The notes under the pieces were generated by a model. It had not been told where the DNA came from and did not search any database. It saw nothing but the letters and a program-made list of their open reading frames with translations. A DNA stretch of 64,000 nt from UBA1227 sp963629305 (GTDB lineage: Bacteria > Bacillota > Clostridia > Oscillospirales > Acutalibacteraceae): assembly GCA_963629305.1 (NCBI GenBank), contig CAVGIJ010000002.1, positions 66,113 to 130,112 of the forward strand, given 5' to 3'. Below, piece by piece: positions 7,011-14,744 of this stretch; position 1 is the first letter of the stretch, and the number at the start of each line of letters is the position of its first letter. The position numbers were made by a program, and so were the translations under genes.

Positions 7011-8360
7011 TTAATAGATACCCTGCTCGTACATTGCCTCTGCAACTTTTTCAAAGCCTGCAATGTTTGCGCCTGCTACGAGGTTGTATCCAAGATCGTA
7101 CTTCTCCGCTGCTTCAACTGAGTGCTTGTGGATATTTATCATTGCTTGATGAAGCTTTGAGTCAACTTCCTCTGCGGTCCATGAAAGACGTTGGCTGTTC
7201 TGGCTCATCTCAAGACCCGATACGCATACACCACCGGCATTTACGGCCTTTGACGGTGCGACTATAACTCCGTCCTGCTCCAAAAGATAGTTAAGAGCGG
7301 CCTCGGTTGTAGGCATATTTGCGACTTCCATATAGTACTTTGTGCCGTTGGCTACTATTGCTTTTGCATCTTCAATATCAACTTCATTCTGTGTTGCGCA
7401 GGGAAGAGCAATATCTGCCTTGATTTTCCAAGGCTTTTCACCTTTAAAGAACGGTACACCGAATTTGTCGGCATAGTCCTCACATCTGTCACGTCCGGAA
7501 TTTCTCATTTCAAGAAGATAATTGAGCTTTTCCTCTGTGGTTATACCGTCTTTATCGTAGACAAATCCGTCAGGACCCGAAATGGTTATTGCTTTACCGC
7601 CGAGCTCGGCAATCTTCTTGCATGCGCCCCATGCAACATTACCGAATCCGGAAACCGCAAAGGTCTTGCCCTTTATGTCGTCATGCTCATGGCTTAAAAC
7701 TTCGCAGGTATAGTAAATAGCGCCGTAACCTGTAGCTTCCGGTCTTATGAGAGAACCTCCGTAGGAGAGTCCTTTACCGGTGAGCACGCCATTTTCAAAA
7801 GCGTCTGAAATTCTCTTGTACTGCCCAAAGAGATAGCCTATCTCTCTCTTGCCGACACCAATGTCCCCTGCGGGTACATCTATATTCGGTCCGATATGTC
7901 TGTAAAGCTCTGTCATATACGCCTGACAGAATCTCATTATTTCACGGTTGCTCTTGCCGCGTGGGTCAAAGTCCGAACCGCCCTTTGCACCGCCCATGGG
8001 AAGACCTGTGAGAGAATTTTTAAATGTCTGTTCAAATCCGAGGAAATACATGATGGATGAGTTGACGGACGGGTGGAAACGAAGACCGCCCTTATAAGGT
8101 CCTATGCTTGAGTTGAACTGAACTCTGTAGCCTCTGTTTATATGTGTCTTTCCCGCGTCATCGACCCATGCAACTCTGAATGTTATAAGTCTGTCGGGTT
8201 CAACCATACGTGAGAGTATGTCGTCCTCAATGTATTCCGGATGCTGTTCTATTACTTTTTCAAGTGAACGGAATACTTCTTTTACGCACTGAATGTATTC
8301 CGGTTTTGCATTGTCTCTGCGCTCAACTGTTTTAATTACGCTTTCAATATAATCGTTCAT
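7011..8360 (-). CDS. gdhA: Glutamate dehydrogenase, hexameric class I
   Basis: 449 residues, the family's standard size. Converts 2-oxoglutarate and ammonia to glutamate reversibly. Seen: FRVAWVDDAGKTHINRGYRVQFNSSIGPYKGGLRF cut here into its known blocks, PMGGAKGG with the catalytic Lys, DVPAGDIGVGKREIGYLFGQYKR, the nucleotide fold GFGNVAWGA, and PSKAVNAGGV. The sequence type is that of NADP(H)-dependent bacterial enzymes, though cofactor choice cannot be settled by eye. The AGGAGATG site sits just upstream of ATG. A 26-bp palindrome lies in the leader (8386-8411) and probably mediates control. Confidence 0.96.
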   Translation of the reverse strand: MNDYIESVIKTVERRDNAKPEYIQCVKEVFRSLEKVIEQHPEYIEDDILSRMVEPDRLITFRVAWVDDAGKTHINRGYRVQFNSSIGPYKGGLRFHPSVNSSIMYFLGFEQTFKNSLTGLPMGGAKGGSDFDPRGKSNREIMRFCQAYMTELYRHIGPNIDVPAGDIGVGKREIGYLFGQYKRISDAFENGVLTGKGLSYGGSLIRPEATGYGAIYYTCEVLSHEHDDIKGKTFAVSGFGNVAWGACKKIAELGGKAITISGPDGFVYDKDGITTEEKLNYLLEMRNSGRDRCEDYADKFGVPFFKGEKPWKIKADIALPCATQNEVDIEDAKAIVANGTKYYMEVANMPTTEAALNYLLEQDGVIVAPSKAVNAGGVCVSGLEMSQNSQRLSWTAEEVDSKLHQAMINIHKHSVEAAEKYDLGYNLVAGANIAGFEKVAEAMYEQGIY

Positions 8361-8385
8361 AAATACATCTCCTGAGCAATATTAT

Positions 8386-8411
8386 AATTCGTGAGCGATT
8401 ACTCACGAATT
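8386..8411 (-). promoter_or_regulatory. Palindrome in the gdhA leader, candidate operator
   Basis: AATTCGTGAG-N6-CTCACGAATT, 10-bp perfect arms, located 26 bp upstream of the gdhA start and just downstream of its -10. It could be a repressor site or an mRNA 5' hairpin. No U-run follows, so it is not a terminator. Confidence 0.65.
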
Positions 8412-8417
8412 AATTTC

Positions 8418-8445
8418 AATATAGCACAGATTACTTTTTTTTCAA
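8418..8445 (-). promoter_or_regulatory. gdhA promoter
   Basis: Reading the minus strand: TTGAAA (8445-8440), 16-bp spacer, TATATT (8423-8418). The start would fall near 8411, at the edge of the palindrome. The remaining bases to 8634 hold only a short GTCAGA/TCTGAC hairpin (8546-8564) that may be a weak terminator for rsmI. Confidence 0.65.
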
Positions 8446-8634
8446 GTGCTTTTATAAAAATTCATTATTAATCACAATTAAATGTTTTTTATTTTATGCA
8501 AAACGACAAATGAATATTTTGACATAAAAATACCGATCTCCAATCGTCAGATTTTTGGTCTGACTTTTGGGGGTCGATACATAATTAAAAGGCTCTTTTG
8601 TCATATTTGTCGGCAATTTATTTACATATACGCA

Positions 8635-9462
8635 TTAGTCATCGTTAAGCAATTTATAAATATCGCTTTTCTTAAGTCTCGATTGTTTTGCAGCCATTTT
8701 TGACGCGTCATTTTTTGACATGCCGGCAGAGATAAATGAGAGTGCAAGTTTTCTTGCGTCATCAAGTGATATCTCTTCTTTTGCGGATTCTTTTGCACCC
8801 TCAATGATTAGAACAATCTCACCTTTGAGGTTGTTGTCAGGATAATCAATTACTGCCTGTGACAGGGTAGTGCGTATAACCTCTTCGTGTATTTTCGTAA
8901 TCTCTCTTACTATGGCAATCTTTCTTTCTCCGAGCGCCTCATAGAGGTCACGAAGAGTTGCCGAAAGCTTATGCGGCGCCTCGTAGAAAATCATTGTACG
9001 GCGCTCCGCACGTATCTCATCAAGGTGCTGTTTTCGCGACTTTTTATTTACACTTAAAAAGCCTTCAAATGTGAATCTGCCGTTGTCCATCCCGGAGATG
9101 GCGAGCGCCGTAGCAAATGCCGTCGGGCCGGGTACCGACACGACGGTAATACCGTGCTCGTGGCATGCATTCACAAGCTCCATGCCCGGATCGGAGATGG
9201 CAGGCATGCCCGCATCTGACACGAGCACGCAGTTCTCGCCGCTTAGGATGCGCGACAGAATTGTGTCCTGCTTTTGCTCCTTGTTGTGTTCATAGTAGCT
9301 TGTGAGTGGTTTTTTGATGCCGAAGTGGTTGAGGAGTTTAAGTGTAACACGAGTATCTTCGGCAGCAATAAAATCACAATTTGTGAGCGCATCTATCGCG
9401 CGCGGCGAAAAATCTGAAAGATTTCCGATAGGGGTACCGGTAACATATAATTTTCCTGACAT
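8635..9462 (-). CDS. rsmI: 16S rRNA 2'-O-ribose C1402 methyltransferase
   Basis: 275 residues from the ATG at 9462. SAM-dependent tetrapyrrole-methylase fold enzyme that modifies C1402 in the ribosomal P site. Seen: LYVTGTPIGNLSDFSPRAIDAL, AAEDTRVTLKLLNHF, SYYEHNKEQ, LVSDAGMPAISDPG, SVPGPTAFATALAISGM, and FYEAPHKLSATL, all standard RsmI blocks. The start is set by AAAGGAG inside the end of the upstream methyltransferase gene, whose stop is 1 bp away, so the two are translationally coupled. The C-terminal KNDASKMAAKQSRLKKSDIYK tail is typical. Confidence 0.95.
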   Translation of the reverse strand: MSGKLYVTGTPIGNLSDFSPRAIDALTNCDFIAAEDTRVTLKLLNHFGIKKPLTSYYEHNKEQKQDTILSRILSGENCVLVSDAGMPAISDPGMELVNACHEHGITVVSVPGPTAFATALAISGMDNGRFTFEGFLSVNKKSRKQHLDEIRAERRTMIFYEAPHKLSATLRDLYEALGERKIAIVREITKIHEEVIRTTLSQAVIDYPDNNLKGEIVLIIEGAKESAKEEISLDDARKLALSFISAGMSKNDASKMAAKQSRLKKSDIYKLLNDD

Positions 9463-9463
9463 C

Positions 9464-10228
9464 TTATGCGTCTCCTTTGTAGTCACCGATAATCCTGTCA
9501 AGCTCCGGTGAGTTGGTTCCGTCGGCATTTTGTATGATAAGCGGAGGCATGACCGTTATGTGTGGTTTTGCGCCGCGTTTTCCCTCGATAAGGAATAGCC
9601 ACGGTGCGGTCTCCGGACGTTTCATAACAAAGCGTATTCGTTTTGGCTCGATTCCGTTTTCTCTCATGCTGCATATTACATCGCACAGGCGTTCGGGTCT
9701 GTGGCACATGGCAAATTTTCCGCCGAAATTCAGTAGAGAGGATGCAGCCTTGCAAACGTCGTCTATGGTGCACATGGTCTCATGTCGTGCAATTTTATCT
9801 GAGTCCGCCTTCGACAATATGCCTGTGTATGCGGGCTTGTACGGAGGGTTCATTGTGACAACATTGAATGAGCCACCGGAAAGTACGCTGCGGATTTTTC
9901 TGAGGTCGTGGTGCAGAACATGAACATTTTCGGGAGAGTTATTAAGTGTGAGTGAACGTGTAAATTGATCGACGGCGTATTCTTGTATATCGACCCCGTA
10001 TATGTCCGCACGTACTCCGCTTCTGTACCAAAGCATAGGAATGATTCCGCAACCGCAGCCGAGATCACAGCATTTGTCATTTTTTCTCGGAGCTGAAAAG
10101 TCTGCAAGGAGAATGGCATCCGTACCGAATCCGTGCGACGGGGAACAGATAAGCGATATGCCTTTTCCGAGTGTTTCAATGAATTCGTTTTCTTTGAGAA
10201 TTTCATTTATGTTGTCACTTTTTGACAT
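9464..10228 (-). CDS. tRNA1(Val) adenine-37 N6-methyltransferase family protein (YfiC/TrmN6)
   Basis: 254 residues. Class I SAM-dependent methyltransferase: SAM loop CDLGCGCGIIPML, acidic VDIQEYAVDQF, and the adenine N6 catalytic motif MNPPYKP. Family members methylate A37 of tRNA1(Val). Start chosen at 10228 (MSKSDNINE) because GGTGGTGAAAG lies just upstream; a longer frame reaches 10300 but overlaps a terminator hairpin. Coupled to rsmI, a pairing seen in many Bacillota. Exact tRNA target is by family inference. Confidence 0.88.
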   Translation of the reverse strand: MSKSDNINEILKENEFIETLGKGISLICSPSHGFGTDAILLADFSAPRKNDKCCDLGCGCGIIPMLWYRSGVRADIYGVDIQEYAVDQFTRSLTLNNSPENVHVLHHDLRKIRSVLSGGSFNVVTMNPPYKPAYTGILSKADSDKIARHETMCTIDDVCKAASSLLNFGGKFAMCHRPERLCDVICSMRENGIEPKRIRFVMKRPETAPWLFLIEGKRGAKPHITVMPPLIIQNADGTNSPELDRIIGDYKGDA

Positions 10229-10261
10229 GTCTTTCACCACCGCTTCGTATTTTAACATAAA

Positions 10262-10300
10262 ACAAAAGACCCGGCAATGGGAGACCGAGTCTTTTGTCAT
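10262..10300 (-). terminator. Terminator of the plsC-cdsA unit
   Basis: On the minus strand ACAAAAGACTCGG pairs with CCGGGTCTTTTGT over a 10-nt loop, then TTTT. One mismatch in 13 pairs. Confidence 0.7.
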
Positions 10301-10341
10301 TTTAATTCAGGCGGATGGAGAGAAATAAGCTTTAAAAATGA

Positions 10342-11178
10342 TTATAAAACCATAGGGAAAAGCCCGCCTGAAATTTTAAATATATTGTAAAATATCAATG
10401 TAAATGGAGCAGTGAAAAGCATACTGTCAAAGCGGTCGAGGATTCCGCCATGCCCGGGGAGGAGCTTGCCGTAATCCTTTATGCCGCAAATACGCTTTAT
10501 CACGGACATTGATAAATCACCGAACTGACCGATTACAGATACCAATACACAGTAAAGGCAGAGTAATCCGAAGTTTACCTGTATGTTTTTATACTTTGAA
10601 AACGGTGCTGTTAAAACGAGAATCAAAACGAGTGTTGTCAGTATTCCGCCGACGGAACCCTCCACAGTTTTATTAGGGCTGAGTTTTCTGCACATTTTGT
10701 GCTTTCCGAAAGCCATTCCGGTAAGTTGTGCGAATATGTCTGTAAACGCAGTGGTTATCAGCACAAGTATGACGTAGTAAATTCCATTTTTTACGGATCT
10801 TATTTCTACAAAGGTTTTAAATGAAAGGGGCAATGCAACCGTGAACACAAACACTTTCCACGGCGTTATTTTATCCGATGAAATCTCCTCGAAATGCGTC
10901 ATAAGCGGAACGAACAGAAGAATAAGCGCAGCAAATAAAACTGACGTTACAATGTTATAGTAAGGTATTTTCAGAAAGGAAATAAGAATATCTGCAATGA
11001 AGGATGAGAATAACCATACTTTTTTGTTGTCTGTTTTCGTCGCCTTGTAAATCTCATATGTACCGAAAATGCTCAGAATAAAAACGAAAGTATTCAGTAC
11101 ATACGGAAATTTCGAAAAGTAAACAAAAAGTCCTACGACTATTGTAAGACAGGCCCCCGTTATGATTCTCTGCTTCAT
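10342..11178 (-). CDS. cdsA: Phosphatidate cytidylyltransferase (CDP-diglyceride synthase)
   Basis: Makes CDP-diacylglycerol from phosphatidic acid and CTP at the membrane. 278 residues with about eight hydrophobic segments. The C-terminal signature is clear: KLSPNKTVEGSVGGIL and the GHGGILDRFDSMLF metal-binding block. It overlaps the upstream acyltransferase by 4 bp (ATGA), so phosphatidate synthesis and activation are coupled. Its product is the substrate of PssA encoded 2.7 kb upstream on the same strand. Confidence 0.95.
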   Translation of the reverse strand: MKQRIITGACLTIVVGLFVYFSKFPYVLNTFVFILSIFGTYEIYKATKTDNKKVWLFSSFIADILISFLKIPYYNIVTSVLFAALILLFVPLMTHFEEISSDKITPWKVFVFTVALPLSFKTFVEIRSVKNGIYYVILVLITTAFTDIFAQLTGMAFGKHKMCRKLSPNKTVEGSVGGILTTLVLILVLTAPFSKYKNIQVNFGLLCLYCVLVSVIGQFGDLSMSVIKRICGIKDYGKLLPGHGGILDRFDSMLFTAPFTLIFYNIFKISGGLFPMVL

Positions 11179-11981
11179 GGGGTATCATCTTCCTCGTGTA
11201 CCATTTGATGATGGAGGATTGTTGTTGCCTCCGGATTTATCGGTGTAGCTTCGGGCAGGTGTTCAATAATTCTCTCTCTGACAATATCTCCGATTTCAGA
11301 TGTCTTGTGCGTACTTACAAAATCAGCCGGAATTGTCTCAAGAATATCAAATGAGACATCGGTGCCGTGAAGCGGAAAGTTTTTTGCAATGTTTTCAGTT
11401 CCGTCGATAGCCACAATGACAACAGGAACTTTAGCTTTGTGAGCAATTTTAAACACTCCGTTGTGGAAGGGGAGAAGCTGTTTGTTTTTACTTCTTGTCC
11501 CTTCGGGCCATACGGCAACGGAACATTCATTATTTTCAATGAGCTTTGTTGCTTTGTTTATGGTGACCATGGCGTTTCGTGGGTTTTCCCTGTCGATTGC
11601 CATGAAGCAACAACGTCTTATTATTCTGCCGAAAATAGGAACCTTGAAATTTTCTTTTTTGGAGATACATGCGGGGTATTGTTCTCGTAAGACGCTCCAT
11701 GTGATTATCGGGTCAAACTTTGAACGGTGATTGGTGACTATGAGATACCTGCCGTCTTTCGGAAGATTCTCTTTTCCGGTTACGTGTATGTGTATTCTTG
11801 CAAACCAAAATGTAATATCGCTCGCAAGCAGGAGAAGAAACCAATGGAATTTACTCTTTTTTTCGTATTCCTTGCTGTCATCAACAAACAGTGAAACAAT
11901 CCACATGAAGATAAACAGAAGAGCTGCTGCAAGTATGATAACAAGCAAAGACCAAAGAACTACAAGTAATACCGTTTTCAA
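11175..11981 (-). CDS. plsC: 1-acyl-sn-glycerol-3-phosphate acyltransferase
   Basis: 268 residues from a TTG start at 11981. Acylates lysophosphatidate to phosphatidate. N-terminal membrane helix (LKTVLLVVLWSLLVIILAAALL), then the acyltransferase motifs NHRSKFD (NHx4D catalytic pair), VWPEGTRSKNKQ (substrate binding) and VPVVIVAIDG. TTG is chosen because GGAGG lies 7 nt upstream; the longer frame starting with ATG at 12047 begins inside the terminator hairpin of the tetR gene. Coupled to cdsA. Confidence 0.9.
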   Translation of the reverse strand: MKTVLLVVLWSLLVIILAAALLFIFMWIVSLFVDDSKEYEKKSKFHWFLLLLASDITFWFARIHIHVTGKENLPKDGRYLIVTNHRSKFDPIITWSVLREQYPACISKKENFKVPIFGRIIRRCCFMAIDRENPRNAMVTINKATKLIENNECSVAVWPEGTRSKNKQLLPFHNGVFKIAHKAKVPVVIVAIDGTENIAKNFPLHGTDVSFDILETIPADFVSTHKTSEIGDIVRERIIEHLPEATPINPEATTILHHQMVHEEDDTP

Positions 11982-12017
11982 GTGTATTCCTCCATATCTG
12001 TCTTTAGCCTCATTGTA

Positions 12018-12059
12018 GAAAAAAATAAAGAGTGCAGAAATAGACATTCCGCACTCTTT
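12018..12059 (-). terminator. Terminator of the TetR gene
   Basis: AAAGAGTGC/GCACTCTTT 9-bp stem, 15-nt loop, followed on the minus strand by ATTTTTTTC. Confidence 0.8.
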
Positions 12060-12096
12060 GTCATGTTTTTAGACATCATATCACTTTTGTAGCATA

Positions 12097-12666
12097 TCAC
12101 GATGCATCTATGAGCTTTTTGAGTAAAATCTCAAGTGATCCGTTGATTATGGCGATGTAATAGTCAATATGCTGCATGTATTTGTCCGGGAGTCCTTCCT
12201 CAATCCACTTGAGTACAAAACCGCAGCAGGCGTACACATAAAAGTTGGTAACAAAAATTTTTATGTCATCGGAAATTTCCTCTTTATCGGAAAACAACTC
12301 AATTTTATTCATAACTACCGGAGTGATAAGTATACGTATTATTTCCTCATACTGCACTCTGTGTTCTGAGTCATACGAATTGAGAATACCTATTTTGTTC
12401 TCAATGACAAAATTAAAAAGCGCTCTTATGGTTTTATTTACGTTCGGGCTCGTGAGCTGAATATCCCTTTTGTCGAGGTATTTGGTTATTTCGTATGTGT
12501 ATGTGTATGCGAGCAGATCGTATATGTCTTTGAAATGGTAGTAGAATGTCTGCCTGTTTACCCCGCAGCTTTCTACAATATCCTTTACGGTTATTTTGCT
12601 TATATGCCTTTTTTCGAGTAATTCTTTAAACGCGGTTGCCAGCGCCTGATTCGTAAACTCTGACAT
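12097..12666 (-). CDS. TetR-family transcriptional regulator
   Basis: 189 residues from ATG at 12666, which has GGAGG 6-7 nt upstream. N-terminal helix-turn-helix: FKELLEKRHISKITVKDIVESCGVNRQTFYYHFKDIYDLL, the standard TetR DNA-binding domain with the short-spacer YYHF/Y motif. The C-terminal ligand domain is all-helical, of the DhaS-like type common in Firmicutes; ligand unknown. A perfect 19-bp palindrome lies 41-59 bp upstream (12707-12725) and suggests autoregulation. Nearest genes are plsC-cdsA downstream and a ferredoxin upstream, but a terminator separates it from each. Confidence 0.88.
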   Translation of the reverse strand: MSEFTNQALATAFKELLEKRHISKITVKDIVESCGVNRQTFYYHFKDIYDLLAYTYTYEITKYLDKRDIQLTSPNVNKTIRALFNFVIENKIGILNSYDSEHRVQYEEIIRILITPVVMNKIELFSDKEEISDDIKIFVTNFYVYACCGFVLKWIEEGLPDKYMQHIDYYIAIINGSLEILLKKLIDAS

Positions 12667-12706
12667 AGTTGTCCTCCGTGTATAACGAATATATTTTAAG
12701 TACAGA

Positions 12707-12725
12707 CAAAGTATATCATACTTTG
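12707..12725 (-). promoter_or_regulatory. Candidate TetR operator
   Basis: CAAAGTAT-ATC-ATACTTTG, 8-bp perfect arms with a 3-bp centre, between the ferredoxin terminator and the tetR gene. The position fits autoregulation of that gene. Confidence 0.55.
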
Positions 12726-12755
12726 CATGAATTTTAAATGAACAAAAAGAAGAAA

Positions 12756-12795
12756 AACAAAAAAGACTCGGCATTTGAAACCGAGTCTTTTTCGC
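12756..12795 (-). terminator. Ferredoxin gene terminator
   Basis: AAAAAGACTCGG/CCGAGTCTTTTT, 12 bp, 9-nt loop, T-rich on the minus-strand exit. Confidence 0.88.
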
Positions 12796-12810
12796 GAAGT
12801 TAAATTACAA

Positions 12811-12978
12811 TTATGCCTGCTCAATTGCTCCTGTCGGGCATGTGTCAGCACATGAACCGCAGTCAATGCAAGTGTCAGCGTCAATCTTGTAGATGTCGCC
12901 TTCTGAGATTGCCTCTACAGGACAACCGTCTTTGCAAGAACCACAAGCTACGCAAGCGTCAGTAATTTTGTAAGCCAT
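12811..12978 (-). CDS. 2[4Fe-4S] ferredoxin, clostridial type
   Basis: 55 residues with two CxxCxxCxxxCP clusters: CVACGSCKDGCP and CIDCGSCADTCP. Low-potential soluble electron carrier for hydrogenase, pyruvate:ferredoxin oxidoreductase and similar enzymes of anaerobes. Start at 12978 is set by AAAGGAGG; the ORF extension to 13038 overlaps the promoter and is not used. Monocistronic between its own promoter and terminator. Confidence 0.97.
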   Translation of the reverse strand: MAYKITDACVACGSCKDGCPVEAISEGDIYKIDADTCIDCGSCADTCPTGAIEQA

Positions 12979-13009
12979 GCTGAATGACCTCCTTTTTAAA
13001 GTTAAGTAC

Positions 13010-13038
13010 ATTGTAAACACTCGAGTACTTTTTTTCAA
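13010..13038 (-). promoter_or_regulatory. Ferredoxin promoter
   Basis: Minus strand: TTGAAA (13038-13033), 17-bp spacer, TACAAT (13015-13010). Close to the sigma-A consensus. Confidence 0.75.
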
Positions 13039-13082
13039 GATATTATTTTTATTTTTAGCAAATTTTTGAAGTTAATTTTTTG

Positions 13083-13910
13083 TCAATTTTTTGCTGTCCC
13101 TATAAACTCACCCATGATTACCGGAGATTCAACGCCGAGGGCAGTCGCTTTATAAAATCTTTCCTGTATATTTACGGAGTTTTCTTTAAAGAAAAGAATG
13201 ATTGTGGAGCCTCCGTATTGGAACATTCCTTTTTCCTGTCCGCGTTTTATTTTTTTTCTTTCGTGATGATTTTTTATTCTTCCGACAAGAAGAGCTCCGA
13301 CTTCCATATGAATTACATCGCCGAAATTTTCGGTGCTTAGTACTGTGTACTCACGGGAGTTTTCCTTGAAGATTTTATATGTGTCATAGGCAATAGGGTT
13401 TACAGTGTGTAAAACGCCCTTTATAAAGATATTTTTTCCTTTTTTTCCGTCGTCAATGTAGCAGTATCTGTGATAGTTGTCAACGGATAGCCTTATAACA
13501 ACGCAGGTCCCGTTTTCATATTTTTTTGCAAGTTTTTTGTTTTTTAAAACACTGCTCAGTGTATATGTGGAATTTTTGATATTTATCTTTGTATCGGAGT
13601 TTATCTTGTACACTGAAAGCTTTCCGTCACAAGGGGAGATGAGGTGAGTCGGAGTTTTATCAATAGGCCTCATTTCGGAGCGTACCTGTCTTGTGAAGAA
13701 GTCGTTGAAGCTTTTGTATCTTTTTTTCTTATAGTCGTGCATGTCTATCTTTGCAAAATGAATGAACGGCGTTATAAGAACTCTTGAAATTCTTCGATCA
13801 AGAAGGAAACCTGCGGTTCTTGAAAAAGCAGGGAGGGTCAGCACTTTTAGCGCTAACCTTCCCGGAAAAGTCGAGTATAAAATTTTAAGAGGTGACAGTG
13901 AAGTTTTCAT
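13083..13910 (-). CDS. psd: Phosphatidylserine decarboxylase proenzyme
   Basis: 275 residues. Decarboxylates phosphatidylserine to phosphatidylethanolamine at the membrane. Blocks seen: FNDFFTRQVRSEMRPID, SPCDGKLSVYKI, RLSVDNYHRYCYIDDG, VLSTENFGDVIHMEVGALLVGRI, and the self-cleavage site YGGSTIILFF, where the GST Ser becomes the pyruvoyl group. Its first 4 bp overlap the end of pssA (ATGA), so the two are coupled. Confidence 0.96.
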   Translation of the reverse strand: MKTSLSPLKILYSTFPGRLALKVLTLPAFSRTAGFLLDRRISRVLITPFIHFAKIDMHDYKKKRYKSFNDFFTRQVRSEMRPIDKTPTHLISPCDGKLSVYKINSDTKINIKNSTYTLSSVLKNKKLAKKYENGTCVVIRLSVDNYHRYCYIDDGKKGKNIFIKGVLHTVNPIAYDTYKIFKENSREYTVLSTENFGDVIHMEVGALLVGRIKNHHERKKIKRGQEKGMFQYGGSTIILFFKENSVNIQERFYKATALGVESPVIMGEFIGTAKN

Positions 13911-14626
13911 TTGTTATCCTTTTGCCTTTTGTTTTTGATGTACACATATATGCCAATCCCGAGAAAGGGTACAACCGGTATAAGTATAAACCATGTACTT
14001 GCAAGTATGCTTATGGTGGCGCAGCCTACAATTATCATAATAAGAATTGCGCGCGGGCCGGGTTTCGGAAGCTTAAACCTCAGAACAAATAATATTGCTA
14101 TAATAATGAGGCATATGTGATAAAATGTCGGGAACATACAGCCGGTAAAGTTTCTGAAAAGGAAGATAATCGGAACTAAAAGAGCCGTAGTTGTAACCGG
14201 AAGTCCGGTATAACTGTGGTCGTTATTGTCGGGATCACTGCGCCGCTTCATTTCCTCAACATTGAAATATGCAAGTCTTACAACTCCGGCGAGAATAAGT
14301 GCCGAACCGGAAACAGCTGCAAAAATATGGTTGCCGCCCATACAAAACCCGAGTGTTGCCGGTAAAACCGTAAAACATACAAGGTCACACAGAGAGTCAA
14401 TCTGTATGCCGAAGTTTTTTTCATCGTCGCTTCTGTCCTTTTTTGATCTTGCGACACGTCCGTCAAACATGTCGCAAAAACCGCAAAGCATGAGACAGCC
14501 GATAGGAAATATAACACTGAGCATGGTGTCGCCGGATGCGAAAAGAACAGAAAAGGCAATCCCTACGAATGCGGATATAAGGCCCAGATATGTGAGAATA
14601 ACCGTATAACTCCAATAACCAATCAA
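13907..14626 (-). CDS. pssA: CDP-diacylglycerol-serine O-phosphatidyltransferase
   Basis: 239 residues with several membrane helices. Carries the CDP-alcohol phosphotransferase motif DMFDGRVAR ... FGIQIDSLCD (DGxxAR ... GxxxDxxxD). Uses CDP-diacylglycerol and serine to make phosphatidylserine, which Psd then decarboxylates. CdsA, encoded on the same strand downstream, supplies the CDP-diacylglycerol. Confidence 0.95.
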   Translation of the reverse strand: MIGYWSYTVILTYLGLISAFVGIAFSVLFASGDTMLSVIFPIGCLMLCGFCDMFDGRVARSKKDRSDDEKNFGIQIDSLCDLVCFTVLPATLGFCMGGNHIFAAVSGSALILAGVVRLAYFNVEEMKRRSDPDNNDHSYTGLPVTTTALLVPIIFLFRNFTGCMFPTFYHICLIIIAILFVLRFKLPKPGPRAILIMIIVGCATISILASTWFILIPVVPFLGIGIYVYIKNKRQKDNK

Positions 14627-14744
14627 AAAAAAGTCCCCCTAATGCGATAAAATGCATCTTTTTTCTTAAAGCCTGCAATATTATACCACATTGAGGGAAC
14701 TTAAACAATTAATATATGGTTACGAATATATGAGTATGATTATT

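Noticed and set aside
8482..8703. 73-codon forward frame between gdhA and rsmI
   Set aside because: No ribosome site, AT-biased composition, and it runs into rsmI on the other strand.
11982..12047. Longer plsC starting with ATG at 12047
   Set aside because: It would start inside the TetR terminator hairpin and lacks a ribosome site; TTG at 11981 has GGAGG at ideal distance.
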